Part shown: positions 6,046 to 6,251 of the stretch, in pieces | How the letters are laid out: each line of letters opens with the position of its first letter | Position numbering within the stretch: the first letter of the stretch is position 1 | From: a candidate division WWE3 bacterium RIFOXYC2_FULL_42_13 | GTDB taxonomy: Bacteria > Patescibacteriota > WWE3 > UBA101185 > UBA10185 | DNA: 6,251 nt | Direction: 5' to 3' | NCBI GenBank assembly: GCA_001773255.1 | Contig: MEWF01000015.1 | Location: 1-6,251 of the forward strand | Program-made: the position numbers and the translations under genes | Notes under the pieces: generated by a model | Databases searched by the model: none | What the model was told of the DNA's origin: nothing | Seen by the model: only the letters and a program-made list of their open reading frames with translations

Positions 6046-6251
6046 GTTCCCTTACACCATATATTACCAGTTCGTTCATTGCTCTGGTAGTAACAACGAA
6101 AGCCCGTCTCGCCTCGTCGAAGGATTTAATTTCTCCGATGTTTAAACCGAGGACGTATACCTTTGAAAACTCCAGTCCTTTTGAATTTAGGGCGTTCATT
6201 ACATATACGCCTTTAGGAATGTAGTTCACGCGGGTTCCGGAATCCAAAATA
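6020..6251 (-). CDS. Superfamily 1 (UvrD-like) DNA helicase, C-terminal end, partial
   Basis: Only the last 77 codons are in the window. The frame stays open to the right edge; a TTG at 6247-6245 is internal leucine, not a start. 'NALNSKGLEFSKVYVLG' is helicase motif V ('H.sKGLEF..V'). 'EARRAFVVTTRAMNELVIYG' is motif VI ('ERRLfYVA.TRA'), whose arginine contacts ATP. Both belong to domain 2A of UvrD/Rep/PcrA-type 3'-5' helicases and their relatives. The protein ends about 20 residues after motif VI, and motifs V and VI are closer together than in E. coli UvrD. This resembles the UvrD_C_2 branch more than full-length UvrD. The gene probably heads the operon with the glycosyltransferase, whose ATG lies inside its end (26-base overlap). 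Without motifs I-IV its exact type cannot be set. Confidence 0.85.
   Translation of the reverse strand, partial: ILDSGTRVNYIPKGVYVMNALNSKGLEFSKVYVLGLNIGEIKSFDEARRAFVVTTRAMNELVIYGVREHEKTDRKY

Noticed and set aside
6245..6247. TTG as the start of a 75-codon gene at the right edge
   Set aside because: The upstream codon (ATT) keeps the frame open to the edge, and the peptide begins just before helicase motif V, so this is the interior of a larger gene.
1..6251. CRISPR array, riboswitch, defence or toxin-antitoxin system
   Set aside because: No spaced repeats, no conserved riboswitch-like leader (gaps are 71 bases or less) and no matching protein domains were seen.

Overview
The window looks like a compact bacterial chromosome segment. 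Gaps between genes range from 1 to 71 bases, genes overlap at their ends, and GC content is moderate to low by eye. The standard bacterial code fits: TGA is a real stop in the ABC ATPase gene, where it overlaps the next ATG. Small membrane-anchored proteins, a Gram-positive-type lipid kinase, a MacB-like exporter with no outer-membrane partner, and few Shine-Dalgarno sites suggest a monoderm, plausibly a candidate-phyla (Patescibacteria/CPR) genome. That placement is an inference, not something the sequence proves.

Layout. Bases 1-95 hold no gene I can support, perhaps the tail of one. A complete tRNA-Arg(UCG) with encoded CCA lies on the minus strand (96-172). A 71-base gap with two divergent extended -10 promoters separates it from a small plus-strand membrane-anchored protein with a DUF4430-like domain (244-687). 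That gene converges, one base apart, on a three-gene minus-strand operon (3601 to 689) for a tripartite ABC exporter: HlyD-type adaptor, LolD/MacB-type ATPase, MacB/FtsX-type permease. A 20-base divergent promoter region (3602-3621) separates the adaptor from a plus-strand DgkA-type lipid kinase (3622-4011). The kinase overlaps, tail to tail, a PAP2 phosphatase (4000-4488). The phosphatase is the last gene of a second minus-strand operon that also carries a GT-C membrane glycosyltransferase (4495-6045) and the C-terminal end of a superfamily 1 (UvrD-like) helicase cut by the right edge (6020-6251).

How the genes may work together. The kinase, phosphatase and glycosyltransferase all belong to families that act on polyprenyl-phosphate lipids or donors, so 3622-6045 may be a small carrier-lipid recycling and surface-glycosylation group. 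The exporter and the DUF4430-like protein both act at the membrane or outside it, but nothing in the sequence links them beyond adjacency.

I see no CRISPR array, insertion sequence, phage gene or other plainly novel system. The most interesting signals are regulatory: extended -10 elements exactly 6 bases before ATG at two genes, and a 20-base divergent region in which two -10 boxes share the same DNA. Both predict leaderless or nearly leaderless mRNAs.
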